A stretch of DNA of 64,000 nucleotides from Hymenobacter sp. H14-R3 (GCF_030063445.1 NZ_JASITD010000002.1:78334-142333); one strand, 5' to 3'; shown: positions 15,878-25,108, counted from the first letter of the stretch. The notes: generated from the letters alone by a model not told the origin. Numbers and translations are program-made.

Positions 15878-17008
15878 ATGGCTTCTGCTTCCCCCAACCT
15901 CCCCACCTCGCTCCTGCTCAACGGCCGCGAGTTCAGCTACGAATCCATTAAGCAAACTGATAACCCGCACACGGCCCTCAACGGCTACGAAGCGCGGGTG
16001 CTGGAGCTGCTGCGCCAGTGGCTGACGGGCGCCCAGGAGTTTGGCCTGCGCACGTCGGGCAGCACCGGGCAGCCGCAGCTTATTGTGCTGACGCGCCGGC
16101 AATTGGCCGCGTCGGCGGCCCGCACCGGCGACTACTTCGACCTGGGGCCCGGCGACCGGGCGCTGGTCTGCCTCAACGCCGAGTTTATCGGGGGCAAGAT
16201 GATGCTGGTGCGCGGCCTGGAGCGCCACCTGCACCTGACGGTGGTGGAGCCCCACGCCGACCCGTTTGAGGCGGTACCGGCCGAAGCTGAGTTTGACTTT
16301 GCGGCCTTCGTACCCTTGCAGCTGCGGGCGGTGCTGGCGGCGGGCCGGGCCAATCGGCTCAATCAGATGCGGGCCATTTTGGTGGGTGGCGCGCCCGTGG
16401 AGCCGAGTTTATTGCGCGAGATTCAGCAGCTGAAAGTGCCGGTGTACCTCACCTATGGCATGACCGAAACGGCCTCGCACATGGCGTTGCGGCTGCTCAA
16501 CGGGCCCCAGGCCTCGCCGCACTACCGGGTACTGCCGGGCCTGCACCTGGGCCAGGATGAGCGCGGCTGCCTCACGGTGCGCGGCGACGTGACCGACGAC
16601 CAGCTCATCACCACCAACGACCGCATCGAACTCGTTGACAAACACACGTTTGACTGGCTGGGTCGGGTCGATTTCGTCATCAACTCGGGCGGCGTGAAGG
16701 TGCAGGCCGAGAAGGTAGAGCAGGTGCTCGACGTGGCCCTGGCCGAGCTGGGGCAGTCGCGCCGCGCCTTCGTGGCCGGCCGGCCCGACGAGCGCCTCGG
16801 CCAGGCCGTAACCGCCTACGTGGAGGGCGCCGCCCTACCCGCCGCCGCCGAAAAGCGCCTGCTGGGCCTGCTGGCCGCCCGCCTCGGCAAATACGAGGTG
16901 CCCAAGGGCGTGCAGTACGTGCCCGCCTTCAAGGCTACGGCCTCGGGCAAGCTCGACCGGGCGGCCACGCTGCGCGGCGCGGAGAGCCCGCGCCGCGAAC
17001 GCTACTAG
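15878..17008 (+). CDS. menE: o-Succinylbenzoate-CoA ligase (AMP-binding)
   Basis: MenE activates o-succinylbenzoate as its acyl-adenylate and then forms the CoA ester that MenB cyclises. The 376-residue protein has the phosphate-binding loop RTSGSTGQPQ (about 57-66), VGGAPVE, YLTYGMTETASH (adenine/Thr-Glu motif), the WLGRVDFVINSGGVKVQAEKVE hinge and a C-terminal lysine in KATASGKLDRAA. At 376 residues it is shorter than E. coli MenE (about 450), as Bacteroidota versions commonly are. It is separated from the other men genes by about 3.1 kb of unrelated genes. Confidence 0.92.
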   Translation: MASASPNLPTSLLLNGREFSYESIKQTDNPHTALNGYEARVLELLRQWLTGAQEFGLRTSGSTGQPQLIVLTRRQLAASAARTGDYFDLGPGDRALVCLNAEFIGGKMMLVRGLERHLHLTVVEPHADPFEAVPAEAEFDFAAFVPLQLRAVLAAGRANRLNQMRAILVGGAPVEPSLLREIQQLKVPVYLTYGMTETASHMALRLLNGPQASPHYRVLPGLHLGQDERGCLTVRGDVTDDQLITTNDRIELVDKHTFDWLGRVDFVINSGGVKVQAEKVEQVLDVALAELGQSRRAFVAGRPDERLGQAVTAYVEGAALPAAAEKRLLGLLAARLGKYEVPKGVQYVPAFKATASGKLDRAATLRGAESPRRERY

Positions 17009-17014
17009 TTGTTA

Positions 17015-17911
17015 ATGAATACGTTATACCAATTTTTTGCGCGCCACCGGCAGCGGCGGCGGCGTGGTGGCCTGCTAATGGCTACCAGCCTCGTTTTTGC
17101 GAGCCCGGCCCTGGCCCAGGCTCCCGACTCGGCCGCCACCGCGCCCAGCCCCAAAGTAGCGGCCGACACCACGGCCGCCCCGGTAGTAGCCGCCAGCAGC
17201 GGGGCCGCGGGCGGGGTGCCCTCCTCCGAGTTTGAAACCTACAACGTGAGTGGCACGGGCATTCGCTACACGGCGGCGCTCACGGGCATCTACAGTACCG
17301 GCACCGTGGAGCGGATGTACCTCACTACCAGCCACACCGGCAACCTGGCGCTGGGCAAGCACTGGCTGCTGCCAGCGGCGCTCAACTTCAGCTACGGCAA
17401 GCAGGATGGCGTGCTGCGCGAGCGCGAGCTGCTGGGCTTGTTCACGCCCGCCTACCGGCGCGGGCGGCTCAAGTACTACGCCCTGGCCGAGGGTGAGCAG
17501 AGCAACTTGCGCGCCATCAGGCGGCGGCTGGTGGGCGGCGGCGGCGTGGGCTACCAGTTTTACCTCGACACGCTGCGCAATGAGGTCACGCTCAGCCAGT
17601 TCTTTCTTTATGAGCACACGGCGTACCTCGATGGGCTGCTACGGCAGGTGCCCCGCAGCTCGACGCGCCTCAAGCTGCGCTTTAGCAAGGGGCCGGTGGT
17701 GCTCACGGCGCTGGGTTTTTACCAGCCCTCCCTCCAGAATTTTGCTGGCGACTACCGCGTGAACACCAATACCAGCCTGAGCTTCGGCGTGAGCCGGCAC
17801 CTGGCCCTCACGGCCGCCTACTCCTACTCGTTCGAAAGCATTGCCGTGGAAAACCGCAGCGCCCTCAACACCAACCTGACAGTGGGCTTCACGTATTCAA
17901 CGGGGAAATGA
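17015..17911 (+). CDS. Outer-membrane DUF481-like protein
   Basis: The 298-residue protein has a signal peptide with a long basic N-region (RHRQRRRRGG then LLMATSLVFASPALAQA). A low-complexity Ala/Pro linker and a region of alternating beta-strands follow, ending in TVGFTYSTGK, which resembles the DUF481 (salt-stress-induced outer-membrane protein) fold. The ATG at 17015 is chosen; a TTG at 17009 directly after the menE stop is possible. Function is unknown; a small beta-barrel is expected. Confidence 0.7.
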   Translation: MNTLYQFFARHRQRRRRGGLLMATSLVFASPALAQAPDSAATAPSPKVAADTTAAPVVAASSGAAGGVPSSEFETYNVSGTGIRYTAALTGIYSTGTVERMYLTTSHTGNLALGKHWLLPAALNFSYGKQDGVLRERELLGLFTPAYRRGRLKYYALAEGEQSNLRAIRRRLVGGGGVGYQFYLDTLRNEVTLSQFFLYEHTAYLDGLLRQVPRSSTRLKLRFSKGPVVLTALGFYQPSLQNFAGDYRVNTNTSLSFGVSRHLALTAAYSYSFESIAVENRSALNTNLTVGFTYSTGK

Positions 17912-17961
17912 CGCCTGACTAAATACCTTTTTTTCAGGTATATAACTTATGAAAAACGCCA

Positions 17962-18073
17962 GTCATTGCGAGCGCAACGCAGTGGCGCGTGGCAACCTTT
18001 CCTTCACATTAGGGTTACTAACCCGACAATTAGGAGAGATTGCCACGCGCCACTGCGTTGCGCTCGCAATGAC
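17962..18073. repeat. Perfect palindrome with 34-base arms, TCATTGCGAGCGCA family
   Basis: Arms 17962-17995 and 18040-18073 are exact inverted copies, beginning GTCATTGCGAGCGCAACGC, around a 44-base loop. It lies between the convergent DUF481-like gene and the next minus-strand gene. The family is shared with 8149-8249; similar 'CATTGCGAGCG' palindromes are known from several phyla. Confidence 0.92.
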
Positions 18074-18136
18074 CGGCGGCTTCCGCGTAATTTAACCAAG
18101 CCTGACGGGCTTCTTGCCCCCTCTCCCTGCCGCCGC

Positions 18137-18916
18137 TTACCGCAAAAACTTTTGGCGCGTGCTGCGGTCGAGGCCGTGTACGCGCAGGTCTTTTTGCGAG
18201 AAAAAGGGCTCGTGGCGACGCGTGATTCTGATGAGTGGGCCGATGAGAATTTTGGCCCGGACGTAAAAAATGGGGCCGCTGACCTCGCGGCGCACCACGG
18301 GCGTCACAAATAGGGGTTGGCGCCAGCCCGCGCCCGCGCCCAGGCTGGCCCAGGTAAAGAGGCGCATTTGGGCGGCCATGGAAGGCTCGATGAGGGCAAT
18401 GAAATCGCGCGGCGAGCGCTGGCGGTAGAATTCGTCATCGGTGTACTCTACGCGCACCGCGCCCATGCCGCCTTGCAGGTTGGCCCCCAGCTCCCAGCGG
18501 GCATTTTCGAGCACAATGTACTCGCCGTAGAGGGCCACGTTGTAGAAACGCAGGGTAGCATCGGCTTCGTCGGCGGCGTTGTCGGGCGGCTCCAGGCGGG
18601 TAGGGATGCGGCTACTGAGGAAGTAAAAGGCCGCGCCCGTGCGCACCCGGCCGCGCCACTCCAGCCCCAGCTTAATGCCATTGATGGTGGAAAAGTGGTC
18701 GTTGATGATGGAGTAGCGCGAATCGACCTGCACCACCAGCTTGCGGCGGGCAAACACGGGGGACCGCAGCGAATCGGGCGGGGCGGGCGCGGCTTCGGCG
18801 GCTTGGGCCAGGTTGGCACTCAGCAGCGCCGCAAGCAGCAGGCCCCGGCCCGCCAGCAGCCGAAGCAGCCGAAATAGTAGCGTAGTAGGTAACAAGGAAC
18901 AAGCCGTATTCTTCAC
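18137..18916 (-). CDS. Outer-membrane or secreted hypothetical protein
   Basis: A 259-residue protein with an N-terminal signal peptide (LLFRLLRLLAGRGLLLAALLSANLAQA) and a beta-rich remainder with repeated aromatic-alternating strands (YFLSSRIPTRLEP, FYNVALYGEYIVLENARWELGANLQGG). It resembles a porin-like or outer-membrane beta-barrel protein, but no family was recognised. It is convergent with the DUF481-like gene and lies 71 bases from the thioredoxin-like gene upstream. Confidence 0.65.
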   Translation of the reverse strand: MKNTACSLLPTTLLFRLLRLLAGRGLLLAALLSANLAQAAEAAPAPPDSLRSPVFARRKLVVQVDSRYSIINDHFSTINGIKLGLEWRGRVRTGAAFYFLSSRIPTRLEPPDNAADEADATLRFYNVALYGEYIVLENARWELGANLQGGMGAVRVEYTDDEFYRQRSPRDFIALIEPSMAAQMRLFTWASLGAGAGWRQPLFVTPVVRREVSGPIFYVRAKILIGPLIRITRRHEPFFSQKDLRVHGLDRSTRQKFLR

Positions 18917-18987
18917 GGGCCCGGGCTGGCTGGCGCGCCCAAACCGTTATAGGTAATAGTCAGAGAAGCTCAACAGGCCAACCCTGG

Positions 18988-20490
18988 CTAGGGTTTCAGG
19001 GCCGCTTCTAGGGCGGTGTCGATGGCCGGGCTGTTGGAGGGCTTGGGCGGGCTGTTGGTTATGATGCGCCCATCGCGCCCAATGAGCCAGTAGCTCGGGA
19101 TGGACTGCACGTTGAACGCCCGCGCCGCCGGGCCGTTGAACGCGCCAGGGTCGTGCAGCTGCACCGCATTAGACTCAACTACTTGTTTATCAATAAGATA
19201 CTTCTGCCAGTCGGCCGCTTTGCTGTCGAGCGACACGTAGAGAAAAACCACGTCGCGGCCCGCAAATTTTTGGCGCAGCGCCAGGCTAGCGGGCATTTCG
19301 GCCAGGCAGGGGCCGCACCAGGTGGCCCAAAAATCGAGGTAAACTATTTTTCCACGTAAGCTACTGAGCGACAGTTTTTTGTTGCTCGCATCTGTCAAAG
19401 TAAAATTGGGGGCGGGCTGGCCGCTGGCCAGGGCCAGGTGGGTGCGCACGGCTTGGCGCAGGTCGCGGGCAATGGTCGAGTCGCGGTTATTAGCTTGAAA
19501 GTCAGGCAGCAGCGGGCGAATATCGGTGTGCTCGCTCTCGACCTTACCCAGCAGGTACTGGCCCACGGCCACATCGCGCACCGAGCCCGCGCCGAGGGCC
19601 TCGGTAGCCAGGCGGTAGAGGCGCGCGCCGGCCCCGGGGCCAGTGGGCAGGTTGCCGGCGGCGTCGTTGAGCTGGGTGAAGCCGTAGGTCATCAGCAGGC
19701 TCTGGAACGCGCTCTGGCTCAGGGCCGAATCTTGGCGATTGAGTTGCATGTCGCGCAAAAAATCGTAGTAGCCCACCGGCAGCGTGGCGTAGCCGTCGCG
19801 CACCCGCGCCGCCGGCTGCCGCGAAGTGTAGCTGAGCAGCGAGCCGGCCCACTCGTAATCAATAGCCTGGCGCTGCTGGTGCACAAAGGCGGCCGGCAGT
19901 GGGTGGGCCGCCGCGTAGGTGGCCAGGGCGGCCAGGCGGCGCTGGCGGTAGGCCGCGGCGGCCGTGCGCAGGGCGGCGGCACTGAGGGTGGCGGCGCGGG
20001 CATCGGGGGTACGGCGGGCTTCATCGTCGCGGCTAGCTACTAAGTAGCTTTCGGCCAAGTAGTTATTGGCATTGGCATTGGCCCCAGCCCCGGCAAAGGC
20101 CAGCGACTGGTCAAACCGGGCGGGGTCAACGGTGAGGCGCAGGGCGTTGCCGGGCGCCAGGTAAAGGGTAGCCGCCGAGCTGCCGTAGTCGAGGCGGGCT
20201 TCGGCGGGGGCAGCCAGGAGGGGCAGCACCAGCCGAAAATCGCCGGCGGCGCTCACCGGGGCTTCCACGGTTTGGGTGAAGCGCCCGCGCCAATCGGGCC
20301 CGTAGCTGAGGCTGATGGTGCGGGCCGTGGGCTTGGCCACGTGGCCGCTCACCACTACGCCGCCGCTTACCGGCGCGGCCACTGCCGCCGCCCGCAAGGC
20401 GGGCAGCCTACCGGGCCGGGCCGGGCGGCGCGCCTGCGCGGCCCCCAGCAGCGGCAGCCCAGCCAGCAGTAGCAAAGCCACTTTTTTCAC
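18988..20490 (-). CDS. TlpA-like thiol-disulfide oxidoreductase, exported
   Basis: The C-terminal 135 residues are a TlpA/ResA thioredoxin domain with APNFTLTDASNKKLSLSSLRGK, the active site FWATWCGPCLAEMP (WCGPC about 110 residues from the end) and the cis-Pro segment NVQSIPSYWLIGRDGR. The preceding 350 residues form a poorly conserved N-domain often seen in Bacteroidota thioredoxin-like proteins. The GTG at 20490 gives a clean signal peptide (VKKVALLLLAGLPLLGAAQA); an ATG 36 bases upstream would put an unusual polar leader in front. It probably acts in the periplasm on exported or lipid-linked proteins. Confidence 0.88.
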   Translation of the reverse strand: MKKVALLLLAGLPLLGAAQARRPARPGRLPALRAAAVAAPVSGGVVVSGHVAKPTARTISLSYGPDWRGRFTQTVEAPVSAAGDFRLVLPLLAAPAEARLDYGSSAATLYLAPGNALRLTVDPARFDQSLAFAGAGANANANNYLAESYLVASRDDEARRTPDARAATLSAAALRTAAAAYRQRRLAALATYAAAHPLPAAFVHQQRQAIDYEWAGSLLSYTSRQPAARVRDGYATLPVGYYDFLRDMQLNRQDSALSQSAFQSLLMTYGFTQLNDAAGNLPTGPGAGARLYRLATEALGAGSVRDVAVGQYLLGKVESEHTDIRPLLPDFQANNRDSTIARDLRQAVRTHLALASGQPAPNFTLTDASNKKLSLSSLRGKIVYLDFWATWCGPCLAEMPASLALRQKFAGRDVVFLYVSLDSKAADWQKYLIDKQVVESNAVQLHDPGAFNGPAARAFNVQSIPSYWLIGRDGRIITNSPPKPSNSPAIDTALEAALKP

Positions 20491-20811
20491 TGAAAAAACG
20501 GCGCAATCAATCAACCTGGCACCCATGAGTAGTGAGCTGTTGGCTTTTGGCTACTAGCTTCTGGTCTGACTAACAGTATCTTACGAACAAGACGATGTAA
20601 AGTCAATTTCAACTAGCTACTTAGCAAGGCCGGGTGGCCCCGGCCCCGCAAAGATAACCGGGCCCACCCCAGCCCTGCCAGTCGCGCCTGTTGCTTCGCC
20701 CCGTCACCAAGCCGGCTCGCCGGCCGCTTGTGGCGCTTCGCTGCCGTTGGGTTAGCAAGCGGAGGAGGCAAGGGGTAGTTTTGACGCAGTAACCACCTCT
20801 CTCCACCGCTC
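20491..20811. other. Divergent intergenic region
   Basis: About 320 bases between the TlpA-like gene (minus) and the ABA4-like gene (plus). It contains a single degenerate AGCTGTTGGCTTTTGGCTAC unit (20528-20547), related to the repeat family at 1050 and 51891, and a promoter-like box near its right end. Confidence 0.5.
20776..20783 (+). promoter_or_regulatory. Candidate -7 box (TAGTTTTG) for the ABA4-like gene
   Basis: TAGTTTTG fits TAnnTTTG and is 28 bases before the start codon at 20812; no -33 element at the expected distance is obvious. Confidence 0.45.
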
Positions 20812-21249
20812 ATGCTCACTCCCGATTTGCTGTTCTCGCTCGCCAACCCGCTCGCCTTGCTCGGCTGGGCGCTGCTGGTGCTGGCCCCGCGCTGGCGCGT
20901 TACCAACGTGCTGGTACTCAGCGGAACGTGGTCGCTGGGCTTGGCCCTGGCCTACGCCGCGCTCATCACCACCCACTACCTGAATGGGCACGGGGCTGAG
21001 GGGGGTTTCGGCTCGCTGGCCGGGGTGGCGGCGCTGTTTCAGGACCCGTGGGCGCTGCTAGCGGGCTGGGTCCACTACCTGTGCTTTGACCTGTTTGCGG
21101 GGGCCTGGGAAGTGCGCGATGCCCAGCGGCGCGGCGTGCCGCACTGGGCGCTGGTGCCGGCGCTGCTGCTCACGTTCTTGTTCGGGCCAGTGGGGCTGCT
21201 GGTGTATTTCGGCGTGCGCCAGCGCTGGCCAGCTACACAGCCGGCGTAA
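20812..21249 (+). CDS. ABA4-like (DUF4281) membrane protein
   Basis: A 145-residue protein with four membrane segments (about 8-25, 33-52, 70-90 and 117-137) and the family's pattern NPLALLGWALLVLAP, WVHYLCFDLFAGAWEVRDA and FGPVGLLVYF. The plant member ABA4 takes part in neoxanthin formation; bacterial members often occur in carotenoid-making organisms, but the reaction here is not known. It stands alone with its own promoter. Confidence 0.85.
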   Translation: MLTPDLLFSLANPLALLGWALLVLAPRWRVTNVLVLSGTWSLGLALAYAALITTHYLNGHGAEGGFGSLAGVAALFQDPWALLAGWVHYLCFDLFAGAWEVRDAQRRGVPHWALVPALLLTFLFGPVGLLVYFGVRQRWPATQPA

Positions 21250-21481
21250 ACCCTTTTGTACCAAATACAAACTTTTTTGAGCCAAAATCATGGAAGCGTG
21301 CGCCATTCCTCCCCTTGCTGCCACCCCTTACATGGCGGCCAAAATATTCGTAAAACATTATAAATCAGTTACTAATGCACTGCACATAGGCCACCGTGTC
21401 AACCCAGTGTTGGCAAAGGCGGGCTGGTTCCAAGTAGCGCTGGCAGCGGTAGCCCTGTGTCTGCTGCCCGCATAGCCTGCC

Positions 21482-22308
21482 ATGCTACCACTCCGCATCC
21501 TGATTCTGGAAGATGAATACCCCGCCGCCGAGCGCCTGCAGCGGCGGCTGGCCCTGGCCGCGCCCACGGCCTAGGTGCTGGCCGTGCCAGACACCGTAGC
21601 TGGCGCGCTGGCCTGGCTCGACAGCTACCCCGCGCCCGACCTCATTCTCAGCGATATCTAGCTGGCCGATGGGCTCAGCCCCGACGTGTATGCCCAAACG
21701 CTGGTGCGCAGCCCGGTCATTTTTACCACCGCCTACGACCAGTACGCCCTGCAAGCCTTCCGGGCCAATGGCATCGACTATTTATTGAAGCCCCTCAAGC
21801 TGCCCGAGCTGCAAGCAGCGCTGGCCAAGCTGAGCGAATGGGGAATGAAGAAGCCGGAAGTGATGCAACCTCCGCGGAAGAACCCACCCCAAGTTCTGCC
21901 TTCCCAACTTCCAATTCCCCATTCGGGCTAGAGCGCCTGCTCGATGCGCTGCCCCGGCCGCAACGGCCGCATAAAACGCGCTTTCTAGTGCGGCAGGGCG
22001 ACACGCTGCTGCCCCTGCCCGCCGCCGAGGCCGCCTGGTTTTGGAGCCACCACGAAACCGTGACGCTCGCCACCCACGACGGCCGCCGCTTCGTAGTCGA
22101 CTACACCCTGGAGCAGCTGGAAAGCCTGCTCGACCCGGCGCAGTTTTTCCGGCTCAACCGCCAGCTCATTGCCCAGCTGCCGGCCGTGCGCCGGCTGATG
22201 CCCCACTTCGGCGGCAAGCTGCTGGTAGCGCTGCACCCCGCCCCCGCCGACGAAATAGTAGTGAGCAAGGAGAAAGCCAGCGCCGTGAAGGCGTGGCTGG
22301 AAGGCTGA
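21482..22308 (+). pseudogene. Decayed LytTR response regulator
   Basis: Translation from 21482 gives a receiver domain (LPLRILILEDEYPAAERLQ, then PVIFTTAYDQYALQAFRANGIDYLLKPLKLPEL). It is interrupted by in-frame TAG at 21572-21574 and at 21659-21661, and ends at TAG 21929-21931. The LytTR DNA-binding domain (FLVRQGDTLLPLPAAEAAWFW, LEQLESLLDPAQFFRLNRQLIAQLP) continues in another frame from about 21840 to 22308, so there is also a frameshift in the linker. It is a clear paralogue of the intact regulator at 23016-23846. In that copy the second stop corresponds to the residue after DI in LDIHLADGL. Confidence 0.88.
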
Positions 22309-22346
22309 GCTTTTTCGTATCTTGTTGCCTTCAACTGCTCGCTGCC

Positions 22347-22934
22347 ATGGATAGTATCAAATTGAAAACGCCGGTGCTGGACCGCCTCACCGACGAGGAG
22401 TTTTTTGAGTTTTGCCAGGACCACCGCGACCTGCGCATCGAGCGCGATGCCAGCCACCAAATCACCATTATGCCACCCGCCAGCTCAGAAACCGGTGCTT
22501 TTAATAGCCAGTTAACCCGATTGTTAGGAAATTGGAACGAGGATAAGCAATTAGGTATTGTCTTCGACTCCTCGGCGGGCTTCACGCTTTCGACCGGAGC
22601 CATGCTCTCGCCCGATGCCAGCTGGATTGCCCAGGCCCGTTGGGACGCCCTGGGGCCCGACGACCGCCGCGGCTTTGCCCGCATCTGCCCCGATTTCGTG
22701 GCCGAGCTGCTCTCGCCCTCCGACCGCCTCACCGACACCATGCGCAAGATGGAGCACTGGCTCGAAGCCGGTGCCCGGCTGGGCTGGCTCCTTGCGCCGG
22801 GCAGCGAGTCGGTCTACATTTTTGCGCCGGGCCAGCCCGTGCGGCCCGTAGTGGGCTTCGACCAGCTCCTCAGCGGCGAGCCCGTGCTGCCCGGCTTTGC
22901 CCTGGAGCTGCGCCGCCTGCGCAACGCAGGGTAA
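22347..22934 (+). CDS. Uma2 family (DUF820) PD-(D/E)XK nuclease-like protein
   Basis: The 195-residue protein has the Uma2 layout: LTDEEFFEFCQDHRDLRIERDASHQITIMPPAS at the front, then LSPDASWI (metal-binding Asp), CPDFVAELLSPSD (Glu) and MRKMEHWLEAGARLGWLL. The fold is that of PD-(D/E)XK endonucleases, but the biological role of the family is unsettled. It follows the decayed LytTR gene after 38 bases. An open frame upstream in the same phase overlaps that gene and is taken as chance. Confidence 0.9.
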   Translation: MDSIKLKTPVLDRLTDEEFFEFCQDHRDLRIERDASHQITIMPPASSETGAFNSQLTRLLGNWNEDKQLGIVFDSSAGFTLSTGAMLSPDASWIAQARWDALGPDDRRGFARICPDFVAELLSPSDRLTDTMRKMEHWLEAGARLGWLLAPGSESVYIFAPGQPVRPVVGFDQLLSGEPVLPGFALELRRLRNAG

Positions 22935-23015
22935 GTTTCAGCTTGGCTTTTGTGGTAAAGACCCCGGCTAATGCGCACTGCTACCTGCCTGGCAGGCTAA
23001 CGCTTACCCTCCATT

Positions 23016-23846
23016 TTACCTATCGAGCCAGCTTTTGAACACGCTCACCTTTTCGCGGCTCACCAGCACGGGGCCTTCGCTCTCGGGCGGGGCGGGCTTG
23101 AGGATGGTTTGCAGGCGCGAGTTGGTGTAGTGAATAATATCGGCGATGGCGGCCTGCTGGGCCAGAAACGCCCGGTTGAGGCGGAAGAACCGGGCCGGGT
23201 CGAGCAGACCTTCGAGCTGCTCCAGGGTGTAGTCGACCACGTACTTGCGGCCGTCGGTGCTGTGCAGCAGCGTCGTTTTTTCGAGGCTGAAGAAGTACGC
23301 CACCTGCTCCACCGGCACCACCTTGAGGTGCTCGCCCACGCGCACCACAAACTGCGCCTTGTAGCTGGCCGTGGGCGCGGGCTGCCGCAATTGCTGCATC
23401 AGCTGGGCCAGCGTGGCCGCGTCGAGCGCCAGTGGAGTTGTGCTGGAAACCGAACTTTTTGTGCCAATCTTGGACTCATCGGTGGGGCCGAGGCGCAGCC
23501 GTAGTTTCTCTACGGCTGCGCTAAGTTCTTCTTCGTCAATGGGCTTGAGCAGGTAATCGACGCTATTGACCTTGAAGGCGCGCAGGGCGTACTGGTCGTA
23601 GGCGGTGGTGAAAATAACGGGGCACGTAACCTGCACCTGCTCAAACAGTTCGAAGCTCAGACCATCGGCAAGGTGAATATCGAGGAAGAGGACGTCGGGT
23701 GCGGGGCCGGCTTGCAGCAGGGCCACGGCCTGCACCACCGACTCGGCGGGGCCGAGGAGCTCAAACGGCACGGCTTGCTTGTGCAGCAGGCTGGCCAGGC
23801 GGCGGGCGGCCAGCGGCTCATCCTCAACAATTAAGGCTCTTATCAT
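23016..23846 (-). CDS. LytTR family response regulator
   Basis: A 276-residue regulator: receiver domain (residues 1-120) with the acidic pocket VEDE (7-10), phospho-acceptor Asp56 in DVLFLDIHLADG, and FTTAYDQYALRAFKVNSVDYLLKPI. A Ser/Thr-rich linker follows, then a LytTR DNA-binding domain (about 165-275: AQFVVRVGEHLKVVPVEQVAYFFS, YTLEQLEGLLDPARFFRLNRAFL). It is encoded downstream of, and on the same strand as, the sensor kinase at 23942-25108, from which it presumably receives phosphate. Confidence 0.94.
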   Translation of the reverse strand: MIRALIVEDEPLAARRLASLLHKQAVPFELLGPAESVVQAVALLQAGPAPDVLFLDIHLADGLSFELFEQVQVTCPVIFTTAYDQYALRAFKVNSVDYLLKPIDEEELSAAVEKLRLRLGPTDESKIGTKSSVSSTTPLALDAATLAQLMQQLRQPAPTASYKAQFVVRVGEHLKVVPVEQVAYFFSLEKTTLLHSTDGRKYVVDYTLEQLEGLLDPARFFRLNRAFLAQQAAIADIIHYTNSRLQTILKPAPPESEGPVLVSREKVSVFKSWLDR

Positions 23847-23941
23847 CAGGGTTTTACAAACGAACTAGGTGGCGCGAGGCGCGGGCGGTTTTTTTCACGG
23901 GGCGCGGGCGGCGGCCCTGCGGCGGCAAGCTAAAGCTTACC

Positions 23942-25108
23942 CTACAGGGCTAGTAGCGGCAAAGTAACCACGAACTCTTCGCCCGCTGGGCCGGCTACCA
24001 GGGGGCGCGGGGTGAGGAAGCCGTAGCGGGCGCGCAGGTTGGCCAGCCCGCGGCCCGAGGCTTCGTTGGCGCTCAGGCGGCGGGGGCGCAGGGTGTTGCG
24101 CACGGTGAGGGTGGCGGCGGCCACATCCACGGCCACGCGCAGGCGCAGGGGGTCGGCCTGGTAGGCGGCGTTGTGCTTAAGGGCGTTTTCGAGCAGCAGC
24201 TGCAACGCCAGCGGCGGTAGATATAAGCTACTGATTAACTGATTATTATCTTTATCAACGCCCGTGAACTCGACTTGCAGCGCCTCGTCGAGCCGGGTTT
24301 TTTGGAGGAACACATAGGCTTCGGCAAAGGCCAGCTCCTCGCGCAGGGACACCAGCTCCTGGCTTTGGCTATCGAGCACGTAGCGGTACACGCTGCTGAG
24401 CTGCCGGATGAAGCGCACGGCGCGGGCGGGGTCGTTTTCCTCCACCAGGCTGGTGAGGGCGTTGAGCGAGTTGAACAAAAAGTGCGGGTCCACCTGCCGG
24501 CGTAGCGAGTCGAGCCGGGCCACGGCCGTTTCTTTTTCGAGGCGCTCGGCCCGCACGGTGGCCTCGCGCCAGGCCAGCAAAAACGAGCGCGAGTGCAAAA
24601 ACATCGAAATAACCACTGTAGCCAGCAGCGGAAAAGCCGACTGCGACCAGAAGCTGTGGCGCAGCGAGTAGCCCAGGCGCTGGTGAAACAGCAGCACCGA
24701 ATACCCCTCGCTCACCAGCACAATCACTAGCAGCGACGCTAAAAGAGACAGGCCCACCGTGAGCAGCAGCCGCCGGATGGGCTGCTCGCCCCAGCCGGTG
24801 CGCACGTTGAGCAGGTCGGCGGTGTAGGCATTGGCAAACCACAGCCCCGCCGCGTAGCTGAAAGCAATGGCCACCGAGATGCCGTAGTTGAGCGGGTCGC
24901 GCCAGGGCGGCGGGGCAAACAGCAGCGCCGTGCCGGCGCACACCAGCGCTATCCAGCCCAGTACCCGCCCAAAGGCCCGCACGTTGGAGCGCTCCACGGT
25001 AGTAACCCAGGGCGTGCCGGGCGGGGCCGCGTTGGCGTAGGGCGGGGCGGCAGAGGCAGGCGGCAAAAGGGCGGGCACGGCGGGCAGCGAAAAAAACGAA
25101 CGGGTCAT
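23942..25108 (-). CDS. LytS-type sensor histidine kinase
   Basis: The 388-residue kinase begins MTRSFFSLPAVPALLPP. It has four membrane segments (about 43-62, 73-90, 110-135 and 155-170) and then a His_kinase domain with the phospho-acceptor in RRQVDPHFLFNSLNALTS (His209). The ATP-binding part has LALQLLLENALKHN and GRGLANLRARYG. No periplasmic sensor domain is visible, so the signal probably acts within the membrane. Together with the regulator at 23016 it forms a two-component pair. The frame is open further upstream, but that stretch is the decayed gene at 25207-25901, so the ATG at 25108 is used. Confidence 0.93.
   Translation of the reverse strand: MTRSFFSLPAVPALLPPASAAPPYANAAPPGTPWVTTVERSNVRAFGRVLGWIALVCAGTALLFAPPPWRDPLNYGISVAIAFSYAAGLWFANAYTADLLNVRTGWGEQPIRRLLLTVGLSLLASLLVIVLVSEGYSVLLFHQRLGYSLRHSFWSQSAFPLLATVVISMFLHSRSFLLAWREATVRAERLEKETAVARLDSLRRQVDPHFLFNSLNALTSLVEENDPARAVRFIRQLSSVYRYVLDSQSQELVSLREELAFAEAYVFLQKTRLDEALQVEFTGVDKDNNQLISSLYLPPLALQLLLENALKHNAAYQADPLRLRVAVDVAAATLTVRNTLRPRRLSANEASGRGLANLRARYGFLTPRPLVAGPAGEEFVVTLPLLAL

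Noticed and set aside
22041..22346. N-terminal extension of the Uma2 protein.
   Set aside because: It overlaps the LytTR domain in another frame and is Arg/Pro-rich; the ATG at 22347 begins the known family sequence.
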